From Paenibacillus curdlanolyticus YK9 (lineage in GTDB: Bacteria > Bacillota > Bacilli > Paenibacillales > Paenibacillaceae), in contig NZ_AEDD01000003.1 of NCBI RefSeq assembly GCF_000179615.1, positions 62,001-126,000 of the forward strand: DNA of 64,000 nucleotides, in the 5' to 3' direction. The translations under genes and the position numbers were made by a program. The notes under the pieces are model-generated. The model worked only from the letters and a program-made list of their open reading frames with translations. It had not been told where the DNA came from and did not search any database. Position 1 is the first letter of the stretch; every line of letters begins with the position of its first letter. This document shows, in pieces, positions 24,861 to 32,262 of this stretch.

Positions 24861-25574
24861 TTATATCCCTTGCTCATGCGCATATCTTGCCAATTGCACG
24901 CGATTATCGAGGTGCAGCTTTTGTAGGATGTTTTTCAAATGGTTTTTGACCGTGTTCTCGGAAATGCCAAGCTTTGCCCCGATTTCCTTGTTCGAATCGC
25001 CGTAAGCCACGCGCTCTAAAATTTCCTTCTCCCGATCAGTAAGCGGCGTAGCTGCTGTACGGCGATTGGCAGCGTGCTTGTCCGGCTGCGGCGGCGTAAT
25101 CGCCTTTTCCGCAGTCTGTGTTCCTACTGCAGAGGTTGATCCCGTAAATTCTTGCAGCAGACGCCCGGCAAGTTCCTTGGACATTGGCGTTTCATCGATG
25201 GCTACCGCACGCAAATATTCAAGCCACGCGGATGGCATTAAGTTTTTGAGCAAATAGCCCTGTGCGCCTCGCCTGATTGCTTCAAAAAGATCCGTAATGT
25301 CATCAGACACCGTAACCATAACAATCTTGGCCGCGGGCGAGCTCGCCTTGATGCGCTGCGTCGCTTCCAAACCGCCGATTCCCGGCATTCGAATATCCAT
25401 CAGGATAAGATCGGGCTCTAAATATTCAACGAGCGCTACGGCTTCTTCTCCGCTCATCGCTTCTCCGACAATTTCAAACGACGAATCGGCTGACAAAATA
25501 TCACGCATTCCTTCTCGTCCATGCGGATGATCGTCAACCAACAGCACGCGAATCGATATTTCTTTATTTTTCAT
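24861..25574 (-). CDS. NarL/LuxR-family response regulator of the copper operon
   Basis: 237 residues from the ATG at 25574 (GAGGTG six bases upstream). Receiver domain with LLVDDHP, phospho-acceptor Asp in PDLILMDIRMPG, and the lysine/threonine switch region; C-terminal LuxR-type helix-turn-helix PLTDREKEILERVAYGDSNKEIGAKLGI. A Gly/Thr/Pro-rich linker of about 55 residues joins the two. It overlaps the sensor kinase gene by 11 bases. Given the neighbours (CopC-CopD, YcnI), the target is probably this operon and copper or envelope stress the input, but that is inference. Confidence 0.92.
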   Translation of the reverse strand: MKNKEISIRVLLVDDHPHGREGMRDILSADSSFEIVGEAMSGEEAVALVEYLEPDLILMDIRMPGIGGLEATQRIKASSPAAKIVMVTVSDDITDLFEAIRRGAQGYLLKNLMPSAWLEYLRAVAIDETPMSKELAGRLLQEFTGSTSAVGTQTAEKAITPPQPDKHAANRRTAATPLTDREKEILERVAYGDSNKEIGAKLGISENTVKNHLKNILQKLHLDNRVQLARYAHEQGI

Positions 25575-26409
25575 GTCCGCCACCTCGTTTGTTGACGATT
25601 TCGACCTTCGTTCCCTGATCCTTGCTGCCTGTAATCGTGAATGTCCAGCCCATTCCAACGGCGCGATCACGCATCATGCGTATGCCGAACCTGCCTTTAG
25701 CCCAAAAATCAGTCTGCTCGCCGCCACTTCCATTATCTTGGACCACAGCTCGAAACCCGCTGCCAAAAGGCTCGCATTCCACTAATAAGGTGCTGGCGTT
25801 CGAATGCTTGCGCACATTCATGACGGACTCGCGCAAAATGGCTAACAGCTCTACCTGCTCCTTGCCCGTAAGCATGCCATCCGACAGCCGCCAGTCTAAC
25901 GTTGTGTGAATGCCATTAGCATTCGCTTCATCTCCCAATCCCCGAATCGCAGACATCCAAGGCACATCTGTTGTGACAGGGGCCGTCCGCAGGTTGGCAA
26001 TCGATTGTCGAACATCCTCATAGACATGGCGAACCGTCGCTCTGATCTGCTCTGCAGCAGCTGCTCGATCATCGCTATCTTGTGCCCTTTCGAGCTTATC
26101 CAGCTTCACAGACATAAGGAAAAGCGATTGCGATATGCCATCGTGCAGCTCGCGAGCCAACTGCTCCCGTTCTTCGAAAGCAGCCTTCATCGCCTGTCCC
26201 TTCTGAAGCTGATTCAGCGTCTCCTCCAGCATACGGAACAGCTTCGTCAACAAGGTGAGCGTAACCAGCAGTACGATAAATGGCGTCAGCACATTGCCAA
26301 GCTCCATAGACAGGTAGGGCAGCAGCGCTTGATGCCGCACATACTCCCAAATCCCCGTTGCTACTGTCGGCAGCAGCAGAATCAACCATTTGATTTTTGC
26401 ATAGGACAT
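25564..26409 (-). CDS. NarL-type sensor histidine kinase of the copper operon
   Basis: 281 residues from the ATG at 26409 (GAGGTG about 7 bases upstream). Two N-terminal transmembrane helices (WLILLLPTVATGIW and FIVLLVTLTLLTKLF) enclose only about 25 residues with one His, so there is no real extracellular sensor domain: an intramembrane-sensing kinase. HisKA_3 box REQLARELHDGISQSLFLM holds the phospho-accepting His; HATPase with ESVMNVRKHSNAS and DNGSGG follows. It precedes and overlaps the response regulator gene. Stimulus is possibly copper or a membrane signal. Confidence 0.91.
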   Translation of the reverse strand: MSYAKIKWLILLLPTVATGIWEYVRHQALLPYLSMELGNVLTPFIVLLVTLTLLTKLFRMLEETLNQLQKGQAMKAAFEEREQLARELHDGISQSLFLMSVKLDKLERAQDSDDRAAAAEQIRATVRHVYEDVRQSIANLRTAPVTTDVPWMSAIRGLGDEANANGIHTTLDWRLSDGMLTGKEQVELLAILRESVMNVRKHSNASTLLVECEPFGSGFRAVVQDNGSGGEQTDFWAKGRFGIRMMRDRAVGMGWTFTITGSKDQGTKVEIVNKRGGGHEK

Positions 26410-26447
26410 TATGGCCCACCTCATTAACGCGCGTATCTCGCAGCCGT

Positions 26448-28067
26448 TTAGTAATTACGGAATGTCGTAGTTTCAACCAATTCGTTATCTTCCTTATCCA
26501 TTACGCGAATCTCTGCCGTCCACAGATCAGGATATGGAATGTATGGCCCTTCCGTCCGGTAGGTTGCTTTGACATAGCCATCAAAAGAGTCAAATTCATC
26601 ATCCTTATACGTTTCCAGCGGTATATCGATCGGGGCATCCGGGTGTTTCTCTGATCGGAACCGCAGCACGACCGACTTCGGCTCGCCTGTCTGCTCCGGC
26701 AGCCATATTTTGAGCGTAACCTTGTTATCGCCAGGCTTGTTGGGTGTTACGCGGAGAGACACATGCATCTTCGAGCCCATTTGGTGATAGCTAACAGGTT
26801 CATTCGGCGGCAGCGGGCTTACATACGTAAACAATGCCGTAATGATGATGATACAAGCCATCAGAAGGCCATCGGTTTTCAACAGCCCTGGAGCTGGCAG
26901 ATCTCCACGCCTTACCCTCAATCGCAGAAATACGCCGGCAACGATAACGAGCAGCGCCAATCCTGCTTTGATGGCCAATAAGACGCCCCATGCAGTTAGC
27001 CATAAATAGGAAAGCTTCGGTAAGAAAAGCAAGGTCATGCCAACGCCAGTCAACACTAAGGCAGCTAGCGAGAGCACCGCACCGCCCGAGAAGCGCGTAG
27101 CGAAACGGCCAGCCTCTTTGCGGTCTTGGAACCAAAGAACGAGAAGCAAGGCTAGTCCGCCTGCCCATATCGCTGCGGCTAGCAAGTGAACGCCATCTAG
27201 CGCTACGGTGAGCGCCTTCGGATTATTGACGGCAGCGTGGCCGCTCCAGCTCTCCACTGCAAGCAGCACAAGCACCCAAGCGAAGCGAACATATCGCCCT
27301 CCGCGTAAAATCATAAAGCCGATCAAGGAGAGGACGACTGCAGCCAGCCATATCATCCCTACCCCTGTGCGGGTAAACAGCCGCGCCCACTCATCGAGAG
27401 GCTGTCCCTCCATCACCTCGCGCGCGTGGAAGAAGACATAAAGGATCGAAGCGAATAATAAAGCTCGCATGGAAAGCAGCGACCATTTTTGAACAATAGG
27501 CTGGGCCTCTGCTCGATCGAATCGTATCATTGCCGACCATAGCACGATACCAGTCGCTAATAGCAGAGCGCCATAATAAAATACGCGTACCGCATACAAT
27601 ACGAATTCAGCCGGCGACAATTGGGCCGCGGTCGCCTCATGTCCGGCATGTCCAGTTTGGGCATGGAGATCGAAGGTCGAAGCATCCTTCGCCTCGGGCG
27701 GATTGCCGACGATAAACACGTAAGAACCATTCACCGGATGGCCATCCTCGGAAATGATACGGTAGGTAACCGTATACACGCCTTCCTTAAGCTTAGGCAA
27801 CGCGACCGTTGCTTGCGTATGGTCTGCATTGGTTTGAATCGTCGCATTCGGATCAATGGGCCGCGATTGCGAGTCGAGCACTTCAATCGCTCCAACGCTC
27901 GTTTCTATCGCTTCATTGAACGTAAGTTGAACAGAAGGAGGACTGGCTGCAAGCTGCTCGCCAGCCTCCGGAATCGTTTCTAGCAATTGGGCGTGTGCGT
28001 CCGCAATCGGGGACAACCACAGCAGCAAGGATAGGAGAAGCATTAAACTAAGCGTAAAGCGTTTCAT
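26448..28067 (-). CDS. CopC-CopD fusion copper transport protein (YcnJ-like)
   Basis: About 539 residues. Signal peptide MKRFTLSLMLLLSLLLWL ending ADA, then mature N-terminal His25 (HAQLLET). The CopC domain includes the copper site SEDGHPVNGSYVF. It is followed by a CopD-type membrane domain with eight helices and a C-terminal extracellular beta-domain (KMHVSLRVTPNKPGDNKVTL). YcnJ of Bacillus subtilis has the same layout and takes up copper. The start is uncertain: ATG at 28067 or TTG at 28073, with AAAGGA upstream at 10-17 bases. It is the first gene of the operon. Confidence 0.87.
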   Translation of the reverse strand: MKRFTLSLMLLLSLLLWLSPIADAHAQLLETIPEAGEQLAASPPSVQLTFNEAIETSVGAIEVLDSQSRPIDPNATIQTNADHTQATVALPKLKEGVYTVTYRIISEDGHPVNGSYVFIVGNPPEAKDASTFDLHAQTGHAGHEATAAQLSPAEFVLYAVRVFYYGALLLATGIVLWSAMIRFDRAEAQPIVQKWSLLSMRALLFASILYVFFHAREVMEGQPLDEWARLFTRTGVGMIWLAAVVLSLIGFMILRGGRYVRFAWVLVLLAVESWSGHAAVNNPKALTVALDGVHLLAAAIWAGGLALLLVLWFQDRKEAGRFATRFSGGAVLSLAALVLTGVGMTLLFLPKLSYLWLTAWGVLLAIKAGLALLVIVAGVFLRLRVRRGDLPAPGLLKTDGLLMACIIIITALFTYVSPLPPNEPVSYHQMGSKMHVSLRVTPNKPGDNKVTLKIWLPEQTGEPKSVVLRFRSEKHPDAPIDIPLETYKDDEFDSFDGYVKATYRTEGPYIPYPDLWTAEIRVMDKEDNELVETTTFRNY

Positions 28068-28155
28068 AATCAAAATCGGCACATCCTTTCGCGTGTCAAA
28101 AAAGCGCGTCCAGCCTTAGTTTACAAAATTATGACGTTACATTCCGCCTATAATT

Positions 28156-28176
28156 TGAACATTATCAGAACGTTCA
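28156..28176. promoter_or_regulatory. Inverted repeat in the promoter region of the copper operon
   Basis: TGAAC-(11)-GTTCA, reading TGAACATTATCAGAACGTTC plus A, lies about 90-110 bases before the CopC-CopD start. It could be an operator for the operon's own response regulator or for a copper repressor. Only sequence symmetry supports it. Confidence 0.35.
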
Positions 28177-28204
28177 TGAAACAAGCAAGCTGTTCGCACG
28201 CGAA

Positions 28205-28633
28205 TTAAGCAAGGGATGACCGATTGATTTTGGCTGCATAAAAATCAGGCCAGAACGCTGCAGCGATAGGCGGAAAATCGCGGTCGTTTGCCCATACGTA
28301 AACCCAGCCCGAACGGTCGGGGTAATCCAGGTCACGGACCCAAACGCGATCGTAATCGTTTTCCTCTTCATAGCCAATGAAATCTTCGAGCACATCCATT
28401 GCAGCCAACCCATTCCGATCGACCGTTATCCACTGTCCGATGACATACGACGATTCTCGCTTCGCTATCGCATCTCTAACGAGTGCTGGATAGGGGCCAA
28501 AATCAACAAGCCGTCCTGCAATTCGTCCCTCCTCCGTATGCAGCACATAGGAATCGACGACATGCCGGTTATGCTGCGCCGGAAGCAGCGATCCGTATAT
28601 GAACACTCTGATTGTGCGGCTGTTCATTTCCAT
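28205..28633 (-). CDS. Gamma-glutamylcyclotransferase-like (AIG2/GGCT fold) protein
   Basis: 142 residues. N-terminal VFIYGSLLPAQHN matches the conserved YGSL substrate-binding loop of the GGCT/AIG2 superfamily; the acidic residue in VLEDFIGYEEEN is in the usual catalytic region. Members release 5-oxoproline from gamma-glutamyl peptides. It is 28 bases after pxpA, the 5-oxoprolinase A subunit, and on the same strand, so it is likely the fourth gene of the operon, with AAGGGAG nine bases before ATG. Product specificity is not proven by sequence. Confidence 0.78.
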   Translation of the reverse strand: MEMNSRTIRVFIYGSLLPAQHNRHVVDSYVLHTEEGRIAGRLVDFGPYPALVRDAIAKRESSYVIGQWITVDRNGLAAMDVLEDFIGYEEENDYDRVWVRDLDYPDRSGWVYVWANDRDFPPIAAAFWPDFYAAKINRSSLA

Positions 28634-28661
28634 GCTTGAGCACTCCCTTCAAATCTTCTCG

Positions 28662-29426
28662 TTATTGCGGCGCTTGCACACGGACCATTTCCGCTTCAAG
28701 GCCATTCCGAATCGCTGCCGCCCATTGTGCGGCATGCGGGCCATCGCCATGCAAACAGATCGTTTGTGCCATAATTGCCGCCTCACGCCCGCCAGCTGTG
28801 AGCACCGTTCCGTGCTTCACCATCTGAATCGCTTGCTGCAAGGCAGCCTCTGTGCTATCCAGCACCGCATTCGGCTGCGAGCGTGGGGTCAGGCTGCCGT
28901 CCGCTTGATACGTTCGGTCGGCAAAAACCTCCGAAACTGTACGCAAGCCATGCGACTTTGCAATGTCCAGCAGAATGCTTCCAGACTGAGCGTACAGCAT
29001 CATATGTGGATCTAGGTCGCGCACAGCACGTGCGATCGCGTGAGCAATCTCTGCCTGATTATTGGCCATATGATAAAGCGCGCCATGCGGCTTCACGTGC
29101 CGAAGCTGTCCACCGGCAGTCCGAACGAATGCTTTAAGCGCTCCAACCTGATAAAGCACAAAATCGTAAGCTTCCTGCGGCGTGATTGCCATTTCCCTTC
29201 TCCCGAAGCCTAATCGATCAGGCAGTCCCGGATGAGCCCCGATTGCGACCCCTGCCTGTATACAGCTGTTCACCGCTGCACGCATCGTATGCGGATCGCC
29301 GGCATGGAAGCCGCAAGCAATATTGACGCTCGTTACATAGGGAAGCAGAGCGTCATCCTGACCAAAGGCGTAGGCGCCAAAGCCTTCACCGAAGTCGGCG
29401 TTCAAATCGACGGATCGTTGTGACAT
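28662..29426 (-). CDS. pxpA: 5-oxoprolinase subunit A (LamB/YcsF family)
   Basis: 254 residues, usual length. Begins VDLNADFGEGFGAYAFG and contains SVNIACGFHAGDPHTM, GVAIGAHPGLPDRLGFGRREM and LRHVKPHGALYHM, the conserved metal-binding-like blocks of the LamB/YcsF family. Together with PxpB and PxpC it hydrolyses 5-oxoproline to glutamate using ATP. The gene follows pxpC by about 32 bases. Confidence 0.94.
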   Translation of the reverse strand: MSQRSVDLNADFGEGFGAYAFGQDDALLPYVTSVNIACGFHAGDPHTMRAAVNSCIQAGVAIGAHPGLPDRLGFGRREMAITPQEAYDFVLYQVGALKAFVRTAGGQLRHVKPHGALYHMANNQAEIAHAIARAVRDLDPHMMLYAQSGSILLDIAKSHGLRTVSEVFADRTYQADGSLTPRSQPNAVLDSTEAALQQAIQMVKHGTVLTAGGREAAIMAQTICLHGDGPHAAQWAAAIRNGLEAEMVRVQAPQ

Positions 29427-29458
29427 GTTCGTACCTTCCTTTACTAGACGTTATTTCC

Positions 29459-30499
29459 TTAAGGGCAGCCCAGCGAAATAGCTGCTGCCAAAGCGCGAAG
29501 CTCCGCTTCGCGCTTGCGAAGAAGGCGCTGCGCCTCTTGCAGGTCTATTAGGCGGAAGCGAATATCGTCGCCAGGCTTGGCCTGCGCAAGCAGCGGAAGA
29601 TCAATGGAAGCGACATGCGCAAGCTTCGGATAGCCGCCTGTCGTTTGGCAATCGGCTCCAAGCATGATCGGCATGCCGCCGTCGGGCACTTGAATGACGC
29701 CAGGCACAATGCCGTGCGATGGCAGCTCGAATCGTTCCATTCTTGGAAGCGGCGAGCCTTCGAGCCGTATGCCCATTCGATCGGAAGCGGCCGAGACGCG
29801 GTAACGTTCGCTGAGAAAGGCAATGCGGGCAGCTTCTGTGAACTGCCCGTATTCGCTGCCCGGCATCACGCGCAGCTCGATGCCGTCAGGCCCTGCACCG
29901 CCATAGGCTTGCGGCGGTGCATACCAGGCCGCCCCAGTTGATGGGCGGCCCGTACATGAAGCTGCGGCGCGTGGCTGTGCCAGCGCCGCAAGCCATGCGG
30001 TCGCCCACGCGGAGGGGGCGCCCGCCCCTGCGGCGGAGCCGCAGGGCACGGCATCGCCGGCGCGCAGCGGCCGACCGGCGATGCCGCCGATGGCGGCGCG
30101 CGCGTCAGTGCTGCGGCTGCCGAGCGCCGGCGGCGTGCCGATGCCGCCGGTGACCGCCACGTAGGCGCGGCAGCCAAGGCGCGCCGCGCCGAACGTCAGC
30201 GTCGCGCCTGCCGGCACGCGCACAGGGCGCCACATCGCAAGCTCGCGGCCGTCCAACCGCGGCGCCATATCGGCGCCGGTGACGGCGACCAGAAGCTCGG
30301 TCGCCGCGGTCATGGTCGGCCCTAGAAGCGTCAGCTCCAAGCCTGCTGCTGACTCCTCGTTGCCGACAAGCAAATTCGCTACGCGCATGGCATACGGGTC
30401 CATTGCGCCGCCGCCGGATAAGCCAGCGGAGCGGTGCCCTTCACGCCCCAAATCCTGAACCGTCGTATATAGTCCAGGCTTCACAATATGTAGACTCAT
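29459..30499 (-). CDS. pxpC: 5-oxoprolinase subunit C
   Basis: 346 residues, biotin-dependent carboxyltransferase-like (KipA) family. N-terminus IVKPGLYTTVQDLGREGHRS; central YVAVTGGIGTPPALGSRSTD; C-terminal YRVSAASDRMGIRLEGSPLP. Works with PxpB and PxpA in 5-oxoproline hydrolysis. It overlaps pxpB by four bases (ATGA). The middle of the gene (about 29935-30300) is strikingly GC-rich compared with neighbours, including a perfect palindrome CCCTGCGGCGGAGCCGCAGG near 30033. Confidence 0.92.
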   Translation of the reverse strand: MSLHIVKPGLYTTVQDLGREGHRSAGLSGGGAMDPYAMRVANLLVGNEESAAGLELTLLGPTMTAATELLVAVTGADMAPRLDGRELAMWRPVRVPAGATLTFGAARLGCRAYVAVTGGIGTPPALGSRSTDARAAIGGIAGRPLRAGDAVPCGSAAGAGAPSAWATAWLAALAQPRAAASCTGRPSTGAAWYAPPQAYGGAGPDGIELRVMPGSEYGQFTEAARIAFLSERYRVSAASDRMGIRLEGSPLPRMERFELPSHGIVPGVIQVPDGGMPIMLGADCQTTGGYPKLAHVASIDLPLLAQAKPGDDIRFRLIDLQEAQRLLRKREAELRALAAAISLGCP

Positions 30500-31215
30500 G
30501 CTTCAACCCCTTCCCGCGCCAGCTCGCGGAAGCGTGCCTCATCAATCGGCACGAATCGCACGCGATCGCCAGCGCGCAGCAGCGCCGGCTGTTCCCGGCC
30601 GGCATCGAACAGCCGCAGCGGCGTTCGGCCGATCAACTGCCACCCGCCTGGCACCGCCAGCGGGTAAATGCCCGTTTGCCCGCCGCCAATGCCGACCGAG
30701 CCCGCGGGTACCCGCGACCTTGGACTGCTGCGGCGCGGCTGAGCAAGCCCCTCCGGCATCCCTGTCATGTACGGGAAGCCGGGCACAAAACCGACGAGCG
30801 CAACCGTATAAATCGCTTCGGCATGCGCTCGAATGAAAGCCTCCGCGCGCAATCCGCTTCGCGCGGCCGCCTCCAGCAGATCCGGTCCCATGCTGCCGCC
30901 ATAGCAGACCGGAATGTCCATTTGGCGAGCGACAGTCTGCTCCGCAGCCGCCACGTTCGCCAGCAGTCGCTGTATCTCGCGAACGAGCAGCGCATAGGGC
31001 TCGCAATCCTTTGGCCTTCCTAAAGCGACTACGATCGGATCATACAAGACCGTCACCGTCGTGTATGCCGGAATGATGTCAATGATTCCTCGAATGCGGC
31101 TCTCCCGCAGCGCATCCGCCCCGGCGGCCATCATTGCCCAATCGCCAGCTTTCTCCGGTTCCTCCCGCTCCGCGACAAGCGCCCGATCACCGAGCGGATA
31201 GATTTTCCACGTCAT
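30496..31215 (-). CDS. pxpB: 5-oxoprolinase subunit B
   Basis: 239 residues from the ATG at 31215 (AGAGGAG upstream); about 41 upstream codons in frame are not supported. KipI/PxpB family: YPLGDRALVAERE, DIIPAYTTVTVLYDP, VCYGGSMGPDLLE, VALVGFVPGFPYMTGM and VGIGGGQTGIYPLAVPGGW. First gene of pxpBCA-GGCT. In Bacillus subtilis the KipI paralogue inhibits the kinase KinA; true PxpB forms the oxoprolinase, and the complete trio here argues for the enzyme role. Confidence 0.93.
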   Translation of the reverse strand: MTWKIYPLGDRALVAEREEPEKAGDWAMMAAGADALRESRIRGIIDIIPAYTTVTVLYDPIVVALGRPKDCEPYALLVREIQRLLANVAAAEQTVARQMDIPVCYGGSMGPDLLEAAARSGLRAEAFIRAHAEAIYTVALVGFVPGFPYMTGMPEGLAQPRRSSPRSRVPAGSVGIGGGQTGIYPLAVPGGWQLIGRTPLRLFDAGREQPALLRAGDRVRFVPIDEARFRELAREGVEA

Positions 31216-31249
31216 TGCAAGCTCCTCTTTTCTACGTCTTTCCCGACGA

Positions 31250-31278
31250 TTCAACATCCTGTTTTCCTCTGCTATAAT
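31250..31278 (+). promoter_or_regulatory. Candidate SigA promoter of the ABC/sigma operon
   Basis: TTCAAC at 31250-31255, 17-base spacer, perfect TATAAT at 31273-31278, plus strand, about 120 bases before the first ABC gene. The -35 is weak. It overlaps the start region of divergent pxpB. Confidence 0.5.
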
Positions 31279-31294
31279 GAAGTTTGGCTCAAAT

Positions 31295-31319
31295 GAAACG
31301 TTCTGTCTAGACGCGTTTC
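31295..31319. promoter_or_regulatory. Dyad with ECF-like -35 (TGAAAC)
   Basis: GAAACG at 31295-31300 and CGTTTC at 31314-31319 form an inverted repeat. TGAAACGTT also resembles the -35 of ECF sigma promoters, with CGTT 14 bases later (consensus spacing is 16-17), so self-control by the operon's own sigma factor is possible but the spacing is short. Confidence 0.3.
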
Positions 31320-31398
31320 CCACTATTCGGTTTCTCAAGAAGCTTCTTCACGAATCTTTTTGCTTGAGCCTCTCGTTGAATGAAGCAGGAGGGATTAC

Positions 31399-32262
31399 AT
31401 GCTAACCGCCAATCGACTTGGCAAACGATATAGATCCGGCTGGGCGCTTCACCCGATTTCCGTTTCCTTCGGGCCTGGCATGCATGGGCTGTTAGGACCC
31501 AATGGCGCCGGCAAATCTACGCTGCTCCGCATGCTGGCAGGCTTGCTAGCGCCAACTACAGGCGACGCCGAGCTTCATGGCTTGTCCGTCAGGCACCCCT
31601 TTCGTTCACGGCAGCATATCGGGTTCGTTCCCCAAACGTTTCGCATGCACGGTCAGCTTACCGGCCTCGAAATCGTTAAGCATTCGGTTATGATGCGCGG
31701 CGCTGCCGCGCGAGAAGCCGCTGCTGCCGCAGAGGCCGCCCTATCGGCGGTCGGCCTCGCCGAACAGATGAGCTGGGCAGTGCGCAGCTGCTCGTCCGGC
31801 ATGATCAAACGGCTCGGAATCGCACAAGCGATCGCTTGCGATCCCGATGTACTGATCGTCGACGAGCCGACCGCCGGGCTCGACCCGGAGGAACGGGTGC
31901 GGCTGCGCAGCGTGTTAGCCGAGCTGTCGCAGACGAAAGCCGTCATTCTCTCGACGCATGTCCTGAGCGATGTAGGCATTTGCCGAGATATTCATGTGCT
32001 CTGCGAGGGCAGGCTGCTGTACAGCGGCGGCAAGGAGGAGCTTGCCGCTCACGCCAAAGGGCAGGTTTGGCGCTGGGAAACTTCGGAATCGGAATGGCGG
32101 CGGCAGCCCGCCAGCGGCATCGTCGCAGCCAGACGCACCTTCGAAGGGCTCGAATGCCGGGCATTATCGATGACGATGCCTCATCCGTATGCCTCCGAAA
32201 CAGAGCCCTCTATGGAGGAAGGCTACTTGGCTTTAATCAGCTCAAGTAAGCTGCGGCAATGA
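31399..32262 (+). CDS. ABC transporter ATP-binding protein
   Basis: 287 residues. Walker A GLLGPNGAGKSTLLRM, Q-loop region VPQTFRMHGQLTG, a degenerate signature SSGMIKRLGIAQ in place of LSGGQ, Walker B DVLIVDEPTAGLDPEER and the switch His in VILSTHVLSD. Belongs to the multidrug/peptide exporter class. Overlaps the permease start by four bases (ATGA). First gene of a five-gene plus-strand operon. Substrate unknown. Confidence 0.9.
   Translation: MLTANRLGKRYRSGWALHPISVSFGPGMHGLLGPNGAGKSTLLRMLAGLLAPTTGDAELHGLSVRHPFRSRQHIGFVPQTFRMHGQLTGLEIVKHSVMMRGAAAREAAAAAEAALSAVGLAEQMSWAVRSCSSGMIKRLGIAQAIACDPDVLIVDEPTAGLDPEERVRLRSVLAELSQTKAVILSTHVLSDVGICRDIHVLCEGRLLYSGGKEELAAHAKGQVWRWETSESEWRRQPASGIVAARRTFEGLECRALSMTMPHPYASETEPSMEEGYLALISSSKLRQ

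Noticed and set aside
30496-31215. KipI as a sporulation-kinase inhibitor
   Set aside because: The full pxpABC trio with GGCT favours the enzyme role; no kipR-like gene is present.
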